Positions 63,464 to 64,000 of a DNA stretch of 64,000 nt are shown in pieces; position 1 is the first letter of the stretch; every line of letters begins with the position of its first letter. The stretch lies in assembly GCA_036785705.1 (NCBI GenBank), contig JAWUZG010000036.1, positions 12,457,501 to 12,521,500 on the forward strand. Direction: 5' to 3'. The notes below the pieces were generated by a model. The model was not told the DNA's origin. It saw only the letters and a program-made list of their open reading frames with translations, and did no database searches. This stretch comes from Acanthornis magna. Lineage: Eukaryota; Chordata; Aves; Passeriformes; Acanthizidae. Both the position numbers and the translations under genes were made by a program.

Positions 63464-64000
63464 GGAAAGCTTGTCCAACGGGTCATCTCAAACTCAACAA
63501 AATTACAGGTTTGCACATGACAGGAAAACACACTTGTGACAGTCCTCAGTAAAATAACTGGAGGATGATTCATAGTAATCTGTCTTATCTTTAGAAGAAA
63601 AATAACAACAAACAGTTGACATTTCTGGCGGTCTGCAAATCCACCTCTGGACTGGCATCACCCAGGCTCAATTCTCTAGCTCATGACAGCCACCTTGTCA
63701 CACCCTTGTGTCCAGAGGGACAGCAGATGCCCATGGTGCAGTGTTCATTGTGCTGGCGTGTGTTGTCCTGGCAGGAGGACCAGGACATCTTCTGTATCAG
63801 CTGTAAGAGAGACTGAAGTCTGATCCCGAGGAAATACAAAACTGCCTAATTTGGCAAAACCCTGACTTAGAAAAATAGAGAAATAAATGCCTAAGTGTAA
63901 GACTAGTGCATGACATAAAGAAAATCTGTGGGACTACATCAAGTATAATTCATACACATAGGGACTACATGGCATCACATATCTGGTAAGAGGACTGAAC
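63464..64000. other. non-coding, nothing recognised
   Basis: Right flank of the LTR. Frames of up to 75 codons are unremarkable, and no ERV internal sequence is seen. Confidence 0.5.

Noticed and set aside
1..64000. CRISPR arrays, bacterial operons, defence islands, phage or integrative elements
   Set aside because: Base composition, repeat families (CR1, ERV LTRs) and the lack of dense coding indicate vertebrate nuclear DNA. No regularly spaced direct repeats with unique spacers were seen.

Overview
The window looks like ordinary non-coding DNA from a bird genome. Base composition is AT-rich and strongly CpG-depleted. Three fragments carry the 3' end of CR1 LINEs, the dominant avian retrotransposon: 14319-14545 (-), 30101-30156 (-) and 55925-56058 (+). 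There are also long LTRs of a type I recall from avian endogenous retroviruses. Species cannot be fixed from this evidence. Family names come from recollection of repeat consensus sequences, not from a search.

Layout. 1-13 kb is intergenic or intronic sequence. It holds one unusually long open frame on the minus strand (454-969, unassigned), a cluster of small local duplications (2626-2900) and a poly-T/GT tract (4987-5088). 13-15 kb holds a perfect 11-bp inverted repeat, a CR1 fragment and an adjoining hexanucleotide microsatellite. 22.5-22.75 kb is a small CpG-retaining patch with a TATA-like motif. 25.9-27.4 kb is the most structured part. An initiator tRNA-Met pseudogene lies 14 bp before a full-length (about 1.1 kb) ERVL-type LTR. 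That LTR is followed by a primer-binding-site-like sequence, about 215 bp of leader-like sequence, and then the 5' end of a second LTR copy in inverted orientation. A 5'-truncated LTR of the same family sits at 31225-31483. From 31.5 to 63 kb I see mostly featureless sequence with simple repeats, one CR1 fragment, a G-quadruplex candidate and a hairpin cluster. A compact, probably solo LTR (63158-63463) with a legible promoter and poly(A) region lies near the right end.

No protein-coding gene can be supported. I recognise no conserved domain in any open frame, and most frames are the length expected by chance. The longest (195 codons, minus strand, 26160-26747) is antisense to the LTR. Nothing here forms an operon, a CRISPR array or a defence system. 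I found no clear new biological system. The observations most worth following are the fold-back ERV with its tRNA neighbour, the 171-codon open frame at the left end, and the intact-looking LTR promoter at the right end.
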